From: Synergistaceae bacterium
Lineage (GTDB): Bacteria > Synergistota > Synergistia > Synergistales > Synergistaceae
Length of the DNA: 12,166 nt
Assembly: GCA_031271065.1 (NCBI GenBank)
Contig: JAISWP010000023.1
Coordinates: 1-12,166 of the forward strand
Direction: 5' to 3'
A model generated the notes under the pieces. It did not search any database and was not told where the DNA came from. It saw only the letters and a program-made list of their open reading frames with translations. Made by a program: the position numbers and the translations under genes. This document shows, piece by piece, positions 1 to 5,350 of the stretch; position 1 is the stretch's first letter; the number at the start of each line of letters is the position of its first letter.

Positions 1-61
1 CCAGCGCCGCGTCGAGCAGTTTCCGCCTCTTCTCAAGGGCGCTCTCTTTAGTTCTTCTCAC
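1..61 (-). CDS. TetR/AcrR-family transcriptional regulator (partial, N-terminus only)
   Basis: Twenty codons are visible before the left edge, starting with GTG at 61-59 and reading VRRTKESALEKRRKLLDAAL. This matches the opening of TetR-family repressors, where basic residues are followed by a first helix ending in (I/L)LDAAL just before the helix-turn-helix. An in-frame TGA lies two codons upstream and no other start codon follows in frame, so GTG is the only visible start. The purine-rich AGGAGG at 80-75 is 13 nt away, longer than usual. The family are dimeric repressors, often of efflux pumps, that bind palindromes near their own promoter. A matching palindrome sits in the promoter at 238-267, which supports autoregulation. 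Only the N-terminal helix is seen, so ligand and targets are unknown. Confidence 0.7.
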   Translation of the reverse strand, partial: MRRTKESALEKRRKLLDAAL

Positions 62-237
62 CCCTCAGTCATCCCCTCCTTACAGAGATAGAGTAAATAT
101 AGTTACAAATCAGAACCGCGGCGGGCGCATTAAATTTGCCCCGCAGTCCCGCCCGCCGAGGAGCGGGACGCCCCGCCCCTTGTTTTAATTTAAAGACAGA
201 TAAAGATGGTTTTGTCTTTCAAGTAAAACGACGCTGT

Positions 238-267
238 ATTATACATACGTACGTGAATGTATGTCAA
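238..267 (-). promoter_or_regulatory. Consensus sigma-70 promoter reading left, toward the TetR-type gene
   Basis: On the minus strand TTGACA (267-262) and TATAAT (243-238) are separated by 18 bp. Both hexamers are perfect matches to the housekeeping consensus. Transcription would begin near 231 and give a leader of about 170 nt before the GTG at 61. A promoter this strong normally needs repression, and a TetR-type palindrome fills the spacer. Confidence 0.8.
242..265. promoter_or_regulatory. AcrR-like palindromic operator inside the promoter spacer
   Basis: The inverted half-sites ACATAC (243-248) and GTATGT (259-264) flank a core that contains the palindrome ACGTACGT (247-254). From memory, the 24-bp site 242-265 agrees with the E. 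coli AcrR operator at about 20 of 24 positions, including the right half GTGAATGTATGT. The site covers the space between -35 and -10, where a bound dimer would block RNA polymerase. The adjacent gene encodes a TetR-type protein, so it is the likely binder. The identification rests on sequence similarity and position only. Confidence 0.65.
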
Positions 268-303
268 GCGCTCGGGGATAGCCTCCGAGGTGCGCGGACG
301 ACG

Positions 304-328
304 GGAGGCGGGCATTCGGCCCGCCTCC
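304..328 (-). terminator. Perfect 10-bp hairpin after the TAXI gene, lacking a U-tract
   Basis: Arms GGAGGCGGGC (304-313) and GCCCGCCTCC (319-328) enclose a 5-nt loop, 33 bp beyond the stop codon of the TAXI gene. Position and stem strength suggest the 3' end of the gltS-TAXI transcript. Neither side has a run of T, so it may instead stabilise the 3' end or work with Rho. Confidence 0.45.
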
Positions 329-360
329 TGATGATCGCTTTGAATGTTCCGGCGGGGGAG

Positions 361-1323
361 TTACCGGCTTCGGAGGAAGAACTTTTCCGAGGCCGGGTGA
401 AGGGGGACGGGCATCCCGTCGATCGCGTATCCGCGGCTCAGGTTCTTTCCCTCCGGGATGATCCTCGCTATCTCGTCCCGGCTGCCGAAAATTATCTCTA
501 TTATTTTCAAGACCGTTTCCTCGTCGATCCTGTCGCTTGCCGCAAGGGCCGCTTTGACCGCCGCGGTCTGGATATCCGCGCCGATCCCGGCGTAAGTGCC
601 GGCCGGGATGACATAGGGCGAATAAAACTGGTACTGATCCGTGAGGACACGGATGCGCGCGTCCCCTATGCTCAGGATGTGCGCCCCGCCTTCGCCCGTG
701 AGCTCGCTTATGGCTGGGGTGGGCACTCCCGCCGTGCAGAAGAACGCGTCTATCCTGCCCTCCCGGAACGCCTCCACCGAAGCGCTGAAACCGAGATGGT
801 CCACGTCGACGTCGGTGTAGTCCATCCCGTACGATTCGAGTATCTGCATGGCGTTCAGCTCGGTTCCGCTGCCCTCGGCGCCGACGGAGACCCTTCTGCC
901 CTTCAGATCGGCGACGCCCGTTATGTCACGCCGCGCCGCGATCTGGCAGACCTCGGGGTACAGCCCCGCGATAACGGACAGCTCCTTGAACGCCCCCTCG
1001 GCGGAAAATATATTGGTCCCGTTGTAAGCGTAGGTCATTATGTCGTTCTGCACGAACGCGATGTCCGCCCTTCCGTTCCGGAGAAGGCGGATGTTGTCCG
1101 CCGAGCCGCCGCTGGGTATCGCGGTGACGGAGACGTTCATATTCTTCTCTAGGATCTCCGCCAGTGCGTCGCCGTAGGCGTAGTATATCCCGGATTCGCC
1201 CCCGGTGGCCATCCTTATCCTGACCTGCGGACGCAGGTCCTGTTCCCGCCGGTAACCCATTGCCAGCAGTACTGCCAACGCCAGCACGCAAAAAATCGCG
1301 ACGCCTTTTTTCATCACGCTCAC
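361..1323 (-). CDS. TAXI-family solute-binding protein (TRAP-type receptor), orphan of TRAP membrane subunits
   Basis: Exported substrate-binding protein of the TRAP-associated extracytoplasmic immunogenic (TAXI) family, 320 aa, close to the usual length. Residues 4-24 form a signal peptide or membrane anchor with no lipobox cysteine. Family signatures follow in order: MATGGESGIYYAYG (38-51), SGGSADNIRLLRNGRADIAF (71-90), GAEGSGTELNA (148-158), TAGVPTPAISEL (197-208), IPAGTYAG (239-246) and the C-terminal LHPASEKFF (308-316). The start is uncertain: GTG at 1323 is 4 nt from GGAGG (1332-1328), while GTG at 1317 and ATG at 1314 are better or longer spaced and keep the signal peptide. It follows the gltS-type gene by 11 bp, and its ribosome binding site lies directly after that stop codon, so the two are co-transcribed. 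No DctQ/DctM or fused TRAP subunit is present. Some TAXI proteins bind glutamate, which would suit the GltS-type neighbour, but the ligand here is an inference. Confidence 0.9.
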   Translation of the reverse strand: MSVMKKGVAIFCVLALAVLLAMGYRREQDLRPQVRIRMATGGESGIYYAYGDALAEILEKNMNVSVTAIPSGGSADNIRLLRNGRADIAFVQNDIMTYAYNGTNIFSAEGAFKELSVIAGLYPEVCQIAARRDITGVADLKGRRVSVGAEGSGTELNAMQILESYGMDYTDVDVDHLGFSASVEAFREGRIDAFFCTAGVPTPAISELTGEGGAHILSIGDARIRVLTDQYQFYSPYVIPAGTYAGIGADIQTAAVKAALAASDRIDEETVLKIIEIIFGSRDEIARIIPEGKNLSRGYAIDGMPVPLHPASEKFFLRSR

Positions 1324-1334
1324 CTAACCTCCGG

Positions 1335-2624
1335 TTATCTGATAAAACCCGTCATGATCGCTATGACCGCGGCGTTCGATATGTCTACCAAAAATGCCCC
1401 CACTATCGGCACCACGAAGAAGGCTTTTTCCGAAGCGCCGTATTTGTTCGTCAGAGCCTGCATACAGACCAGGGCGTTGGGGGTCGCCCCGAGGCCGAAC
1501 CCGATGAGGCCCCCCGCCATGACCGCCGAGTCGTAGTCTCTGCCGAAGGCCATAAAAACGAGGAAATACGCGAGTGTCACGATGAGGACTATCTGGGCCG
1601 CCATCATTATCAGAAGGGGCATGGCCAGGTTTGCCAGCTGGAGCAGCTGCAGGGAGTTGATCGCCATCGTTATGTAGAGCCCGAGGGAGATGTCGCCGAT
1701 CATCCCGACGCATTTGGAGTCTATCTCGTACCACTCGCTCTTGTCTCCGACGTTGCGGATGATTATTGCCGCCAGCATCGCTCCCAGGTAGGGGGGCAGG
1801 GTGATCCCGGCTCTTTTGAGATAATAGCTCACAGCGGAGCCGAAACCGGCCGCCACCAATATCCAGGAGAGATTTCTCATGAGGTGGGGGCCCGATACCT
1901 GTTCTTCTTCCTCTTCAGCGTCCTCGTGAGTCCCCGCCTGAGTGAACTCCCCGATCTCCTCCAGCACCGCGTCGTCTTTGAGCGGGCCCTTGGAAAAAAT
2001 GCCGTGAGACGCGCCGCGGGGAGTGACGAGTCTGCGGGTTTTGATTATCCACTCGCCGACCGGCCCTCCGACTACAGAACCGGCCACCATGCCGAAGGTG
2101 GCGCACGCTATCCCCGCGCTGAGCGCCCCCGCCACGCCGTACTCGTCCTCGAACAGCGCCCCGAACGCCCCGGCCGTGCCCAGCCCGCCGATCAAAGGGA
2201 TGGACCCCCCGATTATCCCCATGAGGGGATTCAGCCCGAAGCCCGTCGCTATAGGGATGCCGACGGCGTTCTGCAGTATGGACACCGTGCTGGATACGGC
2301 CCAGAAAGCGACCACCATCAACCCGCCCCTCAGGACGAGTTTGTAGCTGGCGTTCATCCCGACCGTGCAGAAGAAAGAGATCATGAAAATCGTCTGCAGC
2401 GTCCCGTCGAACGCGAAACTGGCGACTCCCTTCGCCTGGAGAACGGCCGTTATCACGGCCACGGTGAGGCCGCCCACCGCCGGCGCGGGTATCGAATACC
2501 TGACGAGGGCCGGTATTTTCGCTCTGAGCCACGTCCCGAAGTAATACATGATCGCTCCCAGTGCGGCCGCCTGAAGCATGTCGAATTTGAACTGCCATAT
2601 TCCGTTGATAAATACCTTTTCCAT
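1335..2624 (-). CDS. gltS: GltS-type sodium/glutamate symporter
   Basis: Polytopic inner-membrane secondary transporter of the glutamate:sodium symporter family, 429 aa (typical about 400-450). Two inverted halves are visible. The first carries IPAPAVGGL (45-53), QNAVGIP (118-124) and the loop IGGLGTAGAFGALFEDEYG (145-163), followed by GIACATFGMVAGSVVGGP (171-188). The second carries GFGLGATPNALVCMQAL (375-391), then NKYGASEKAFFVVPIVGAF (393-411) and VDISNAAVI (413-421). The halves are joined by a cytoplasmic loop of about residues 195-250 that includes the acidic stretch EDAEEEEE (234-241). ATG at 2624 is preceded by GAGGTG (2638-2633) at 8 nt. The gene leads an operon with the TAXI binding protein. 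Compared with E. coli GltS as remembered, both pore-loop histidines (GGHGT and GHCGFGLGA) are replaced (GGLGT and GGLIGFGLGA). Family membership is sure; glutamate specificity is not. Confidence 0.92.
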   Translation of the reverse strand: MEKVFINGIWQFKFDMLQAAALGAIMYYFGTWLRAKIPALVRYSIPAPAVGGLTVAVITAVLQAKGVASFAFDGTLQTIFMISFFCTVGMNASYKLVLRGGLMVVAFWAVSSTVSILQNAVGIPIATGFGLNPLMGIIGGSIPLIGGLGTAGAFGALFEDEYGVAGALSAGIACATFGMVAGSVVGGPVGEWIIKTRRLVTPRGASHGIFSKGPLKDDAVLEEIGEFTQAGTHEDAEEEEEQVSGPHLMRNLSWILVAAGFGSAVSYYLKRAGITLPPYLGAMLAAIIIRNVGDKSEWYEIDSKCVGMIGDISLGLYITMAINSLQLLQLANLAMPLLIMMAAQIVLIVTLAYFLVFMAFGRDYDSAVMAGGLIGFGLGATPNALVCMQALTNKYGASEKAFFVVPIVGAFLVDISNAAVIAIMTGFIR

Positions 2625-2671
2625 TTCAAAAACACCTCGCCGAATGTTTTTTTAAAGATGCGCTGATACCA

Positions 2672-2772
2672 ATTATATTTGCGGCGTTTCAGACAGTCTT
2701 GCGCATTAATGGAAATGAGTAAATTTTTTTTACGCCGTTTAAGATTATATATCTATAATTTCAGCATGGTAA
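2672..2772 (-). promoter_or_regulatory. Candidate promoters for the gltS-TAXI operon
   Basis: Two sigma-70-like candidates read left toward gltS. The upstream one has TTACCA (2772-2767), a 17-bp spacer and a perfect TATAAT (2749-2744), giving a leader of about 110 nt. The downstream one has a perfect TATAAT (2677-2672) with only a weak -35 (AAGACT, 2700-2695, 17-bp spacer), giving a leader of about 40 nt. The region is strongly AT-rich compared with the genes, so chance TATAAT matches are possible. Confidence 0.45.
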
Positions 2773-2943
2773 TTCGGAGAAATATTTCTTTTTTAACCGC
2801 TCGGCGCGTGAGGCGCCGGCGCGGCGTCCTGACCGTCCCGCGCGTCTCGGCTGTTTTATGGTGAAAAACGCAGAATAATTGAGAAAAAAGCATATTAATG
2901 AATATAACATAGAATATTTTGGAATATTTGCCCGTAAACGGGC

Positions 2944-2986
2944 TTGAGAATCTAGTCAAGTTTGGTTAGACTTCTTGCTGTAAAAT
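2944..2986 (+). promoter_or_regulatory. groESL promoter (sigma-70 type)
   Basis: The best fit is TTGAGA (2944-2949), a 17-bp spacer and TAGACT (2967-2972), which starts transcription near 2979, just before CIRCE. A second -10-like TAAAAT (2981-2986) abuts CIRCE but lacks a good -35. Either choice puts CIRCE at or right after the start site, the usual arrangement for HrcA repression. Confidence 0.6.
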
Positions 2987-3013
2987 TTAGCACTCAAATC
3001 AAGTGAGTGCTAA
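2987..3013. promoter_or_regulatory. CIRCE operator (HrcA binding site)
   Basis: TTAGCACTC (2987-2995), nine bases, then GAGTGCTAA (3005-3013): a perfect match to the CIRCE consensus. HrcA binds this inverted repeat and represses groESL until heat shock draws off GroEL, which HrcA needs for activity. The site lies 44 bp before the groES start codon. The hrcA gene is not in the window. Confidence 0.98.
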
Positions 3014-3057
3014 CACGACCAAAAAACAAGCATTATCAATTCGAGGAGGTTGCAGAA

Positions 3058-3348
3058 ATGAAACTTAGGCCACTGGGTGATCGTATCGTTGTCAAGGCGG
3101 CTCCCCACGAGGAAAAGACGAAAGGCGGTCTCGTCCTTCCGGATACCGTAAAAGAGAAGCCGATCGAGGGGATAGTCGTGGCGGTGGGCGAGGGCAAGAT
3201 CAACGACGAGGGCAAGAGGACCCCGATGGATCTCAAGGTCGACGATCGCATCATCTACAGCAAGTATTCCGGCACCGAGGTCAAGGTGGACGGCGAAGAG
3301 TTCCTCGTCATTTCGGAGCGCGACGTCCTGGCCGTAATAGAGAAGTAA
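3058..3348 (+). CDS. groES: Co-chaperonin GroES (Hsp10)
   Basis: A 96-aa GroES, the usual length. It forms the heptameric lid that caps GroEL and closes the folding chamber in the cytoplasm. It begins MKLRPLGDRIVVK, has the mobile loop EEKTKGGLVLPD (about residues 18-29) that docks on GroEL, and ends in a canonical strand with GEEFLVISERDVLAVI. ATG at 3058 is chosen because AGGAGG (3044-3049) sits 8 nt upstream. The open frame extends back to an ATG at 3007, but that codon lies inside CIRCE and would add 17 unrelated residues. groEL follows after 40 bp in the same operon. Confidence 0.98.
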   Translation: MKLRPLGDRIVVKAAPHEEKTKGGLVLPDTVKEKPIEGIVVAVGEGKINDEGKRTPMDLKVDDRIIYSKYSGTEVKVDGEEFLVISERDVLAVIEK

Positions 3349-3388
3349 GAAGTCTTACCCGCAGATATATTTAAGGAGGAGATTATAA

Positions 3389-5032
3389 ATGGCAAAGATA
3401 CTGCTCTTCAAAGAAGACGCTCGCCGCGCTATGGAGCGCGGAGTCAATAAAGTGGCCGATACCGTGGGCATCACCCTCGGCCCCAAGGGACGCAACGTAG
3501 TTCTGGAGAAGAAGTTCGGTTCGCCGACCATCACCAACGACGGTGTCACCATAGCGAAGGAGATCGAGCTCGAAGATCCGTTCGAGAACATGGGCGCCCA
3601 GCTTCTGAAAGAGGTCGCTTCCAAGACGAATGACATAGCCGGAGACGGCACCACGACAGCGACCGTGCTCGCCCGCGCCATGATCCGCGAGGGCATCAAG
3701 AACGTGGCGGCCGGCGCTAACGGGCTCCAGCTCCGCCGGGGCATCGAAAAGGGCATCGATCTCGTGGTCGACAGCCTGAAAGAGCAGGCGGTCAAGGTCA
3801 AGGAGCATGAGATGATAGCTCAGGTGGCTTCCATTTCCGCCAACGACAAGGCAGTCGGCGAGCTCATCGCCCAGGCTATGGAGAAGGTCGGAGAGGACGG
3901 GGTCATCACCGTCGAGGACAGCCAGAGCGTAGGCACCGCCCTCGAGATGGTAGAGGGTCTCCAGTTCGACAAAGGCTACATAAGCCCCTACATGATCACG
4001 AATCCGGACCGCATGGAGGCTTCTCTCGACGAAGCCAACGTACTGATCGTCGAAGGCAAGATATCCAACGTCAAGGACATGCTCCCCGTTCTCGAGAAGG
4101 TCGTTCAGACCGGCAAGCCGCTTCTCATCATCGCTGAGGACGTGGAAGGCGAGGCTCTCGCGACTTTGGTGGTCAACAAGCTGCGCGGCATACTCCAGGT
4201 CGCGGCCGTAAAGGCGCCGGGCTTCGGCGACCGCCGCAAGGCGATGCTTCAGGATATCGCCACTGTCGTGGGCGCTACCGTGATCAGCGAAGACGTGGGC
4301 ATCAAGCTCGATAACGCCGATCTCTCGATGCTGGGCAAGGCCAAGAGGGTCCGCGTCGGCAAGGAAGAGACGACGATAGTCGAGGGCGCCGGCGATTCTC
4401 AGAAGATAAAGGACCGCGCCGCTCAGATACGCAAGGAACTTGAGGATTCCACATCCGAGTACGACAAGGAGAAACTCCAGGAGCGTCTCGCGAAACTCGT
4501 CGGCGGAGTGGCCGTCATCCAGGTTGGCGCTGCCACCGAGACCGAACAGAAGGAACTCAAGCACCGCATAGAGGACGCTCTGAACGCGACCCGCGCGGCG
4601 GTCGAGGAAGGTATCGTAGCCGGCGGCGGCGTGGCGCTGGTGCAGTGCCTCCTGGAGCTCGACTCTTTCATCGACGGGCTCGAAGGGGACGCCAGAACCG
4701 GAGCCGCCATAGTGCGCAAGGCTCTCACTGAGCCGATCCACCTCATCGCTTCCAACGCCGGTCTCCAGGGCGACGTGGTCGTGGAGAAGGTCAAGTCCCT
4801 GAAGAAGGGTGAGGGCCTCGACGCGGCGAAGGGCGAGTACGTGGACATGGTCAAGGCGGGCATCATCGATCCTGTGAAGGTAACGAGGAGCGCTGTCCAG
4901 AACGCCGGCTCCATAGCAGCCATGATTCTCACCACCGACGTCCTCATCGCCGACAAGCCGGAGAAAAAGGAAACTCCCGGAATGCCCGGCGGCGGCATGG
5001 GCGGTATGGGCGGCATGGGCGATTTCGACTGA
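3389..5032 (+). CDS. groEL: Chaperonin GroEL (Hsp60)
   Basis: A full-length 547-aa GroEL, the ATP-driven tetradecameric folding chamber. The ATP-site motifs TLGPKGRNVVL (29-39) and GDGTTTATVLA (about 86-96) are intact, as are the apical-domain segment VKAPGFGDRRKAML and the equatorial segment IEDALNATRAAVEEGIVAGGG, which contains the catalytic aspartate equivalent to E. coli D398. The C-terminal tail is a short Gly-Gly-Met repeat ending in MGDFD. The ribosome binding site AAGGAGG (3373-3379) is 9 nt before the ATG. It is the second gene of the CIRCE-controlled operon and is closed by the terminator at 5061-5089. No sign of a second chaperonin copy or rearrangement. Confidence 0.99.
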   Translation: MAKILLFKEDARRAMERGVNKVADTVGITLGPKGRNVVLEKKFGSPTITNDGVTIAKEIELEDPFENMGAQLLKEVASKTNDIAGDGTTTATVLARAMIREGIKNVAAGANGLQLRRGIEKGIDLVVDSLKEQAVKVKEHEMIAQVASISANDKAVGELIAQAMEKVGEDGVITVEDSQSVGTALEMVEGLQFDKGYISPYMITNPDRMEASLDEANVLIVEGKISNVKDMLPVLEKVVQTGKPLLIIAEDVEGEALATLVVNKLRGILQVAAVKAPGFGDRRKAMLQDIATVVGATVISEDVGIKLDNADLSMLGKAKRVRVGKEETTIVEGAGDSQKIKDRAAQIRKELEDSTSEYDKEKLQERLAKLVGGVAVIQVGAATETEQKELKHRIEDALNATRAAVEEGIVAGGGVALVQCLLELDSFIDGLEGDARTGAAIVRKALTEPIHLIASNAGLQGDVVVEKVKSLKKGEGLDAAKGEYVDMVKAGIIDPVKVTRSAVQNAGSIAAMILTTDVLIADKPEKKETPGMPGGGMGGMGGMGDFD

Positions 5033-5060
5033 AGCAAAGATAAAACTTATTGACACGGCA

Positions 5061-5089
5061 AAAAATGCGCTCGCCTCGAGCGCATTTTT
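5061..5089 (+). terminator. Intrinsic terminator of groESL
   Basis: Arms 5061-5073 and 5077-5089 pair perfectly over 13 bp around a 3-nt loop. Stem GC core is TGCGCTCG/CGAGCGCA, flanked by five A and five T, so it could work in both directions. It starts 28 bp after the groEL stop codon. Confidence 0.93.
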
Positions 5090-5156
5090 GCTGTCCTCTC
5101 AGAGGAGACGTGAATTGCTCCGCTTTTCTTTCGACGACGCCTTTATTGACGAAAAA

Positions 5157-5185
5157 TTGACAGACGCGCCTTTTTACTGCATAAT
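5157..5185 (+). promoter_or_regulatory. Strong sigma-70 promoter with no gene behind it
   Basis: TTGACA (5157-5162), 17-bp spacer and CATAAT (5180-5185, five of six). A second TTGAC lies 11 bp upstream (5146-5150). It reads right, away from groEL's terminator and against the end of the threonine operon. No downstream plus-strand ORF is credible, so the product is probably a short RNA. Confidence 0.6.
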
Positions 5186-5190
5186 AAAGC

Positions 5191-5283
5191 ACGAACAGGA
5201 TAACGGCTGGGAAGTGTAACACCACCCCACAAGCACCACCTCGCACAAATGGCACGGTCTTCCCCGGATCGTGCCCTTTGTTA
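5191..5283 (+). ncRNA. Candidate small RNA between groEL and asd
   Basis: The span from the predicted start of the promoter at 5157-5185 to the end of the terminator-like hairpin at 5251-5275 is about 90 nt. Within it, an imperfect hairpin can form at 5209-5228 (GGG/CCC closing, GTG-TAA-CAC tip). The 5' segment GCACGA (5189-5194) is also complementary to TCGTGC (5269-5274), an arm of the terminator hairpin, so an alternative fold exists. The longest frame, 31 codons from ATG at 5249, has no ribosome binding site. It does not match what I remember of 6S RNA, SRP RNA, tmRNA, tRNA or a known riboswitch. Function unknown. Confidence 0.4.
5251..5283 (+). terminator. Terminator-like hairpin of the candidate small RNA
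   Basis: GGCACGGTCT (5251-5260) pairs with GGATCGTGCC (5266-5275) over 10 bp with two G-T wobbles and a 5-nt loop. It is followed by the T-rich stretch CTTTGTT. The tract is imperfect, so efficiency is uncertain. Confidence 0.5.
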
Positions 5284-5314
5284 TGGGGGATCGGCGTCCG
5301 GGCGCGGAGAATAC

Positions 5315-5341
5315 AAAAATCCCCCGCGCGGGCGGGGGGAT
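5315..5341 (-). terminator. Intrinsic terminator of the thrC-thrB-lysC-asd operon
   Basis: On the minus strand, ATCCCCC (5341-5335) pairs with GGGGGAT (5325-5319), with GC pairs continuing into the loop, and a run of five T follows (5319-5315). It begins 10 bp after the asd stop codon, as expected for the end of the operon. Confidence 0.85.
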
Positions 5342-5350
5342 TAGGGGCGG

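Larger units (their letters stand above)
62..360. other. Intergenic control region between the TAXI gene and the TetR-type gene
   Basis: No gene is supported in this stretch. It holds a hairpin just past the TAXI stop codon (304-328), the operator-promoter (238-267), and the presumed leader of the TetR-type gene (about 231-62). The leader has two GC-rich hairpins that cannot form together: arms 146-152 with 163-169, and arms 121-127 with 150-156. A degenerate palindrome GTAAATATAGTTAC (93-106) lies near the start codon. An open frame that begins at 136 on the plus strand is the shadow of the TAXI gene and has no ribosome binding site. Confidence 0.6.
2640..3057. other. AT-rich divergent intergenic region between gltS and groES
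   Basis: No coding sequence is supported. The stretch holds the leftward gltS promoter candidates (2672-2772), the rightward groESL promoter (2944-2986) and CIRCE (2987-3013). Other visible structure is a GC hairpin CGGCGC/GCGCCG (2802-2818) without a T-run, a palindrome AGAAATATTTCT (2778-2789), a tandem GGAATATTT-like repeat around 2912-2930, and a short stem CCCGT-AA-ACGGG (2931-2942) just upstream of the groESL -35. None of these has a recognised role. Confidence 0.6.

Noticed and set aside
1260..2666. 468-codon plus-strand frame over gltS
   Set aside because: The translation is rich in Arg, His and Pro as expected from an antisense shadow. The real gene on the minus strand has all GltS motifs.
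2753..2959. 68-codon minus-strand frame in the gltS-groES intergenic region
   Set aside because: It starts with TTG without a ribosome binding site, and lies in AT-rich regulatory DNA with a promoter candidate inside it. Composition is not protein-like.
3007..3057. Upstream ATG extending groES by 17 residues
   Set aside because: The codon lies inside CIRCE, close to or before the transcription start, and the extra residues are not part of GroES. The ATG at 3058 has an ideal ribosome binding site.
3383..5056. 557-codon open frame antisense to groEL
   Set aside because: It is the shadow of a highly biased, GC-rich coding sequence. GroEL on the other strand is certain, and the antisense product resembles no family and lacks a ribosome binding site.
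5186..5283. tRNA, SRP RNA, 6S RNA or T-box in the groEL-asd gap
   Set aside because: No cloverleaf, no CCGGAAGG-like SRP tip and no T-box AGGGTGG-like element could be found on either strand.
5249..5344. 31-codon frame beginning inside the candidate small RNA
   Set aside because: No Shine-Dalgarno sequence, and it runs through both the small-RNA hairpin and the asd operon terminator.
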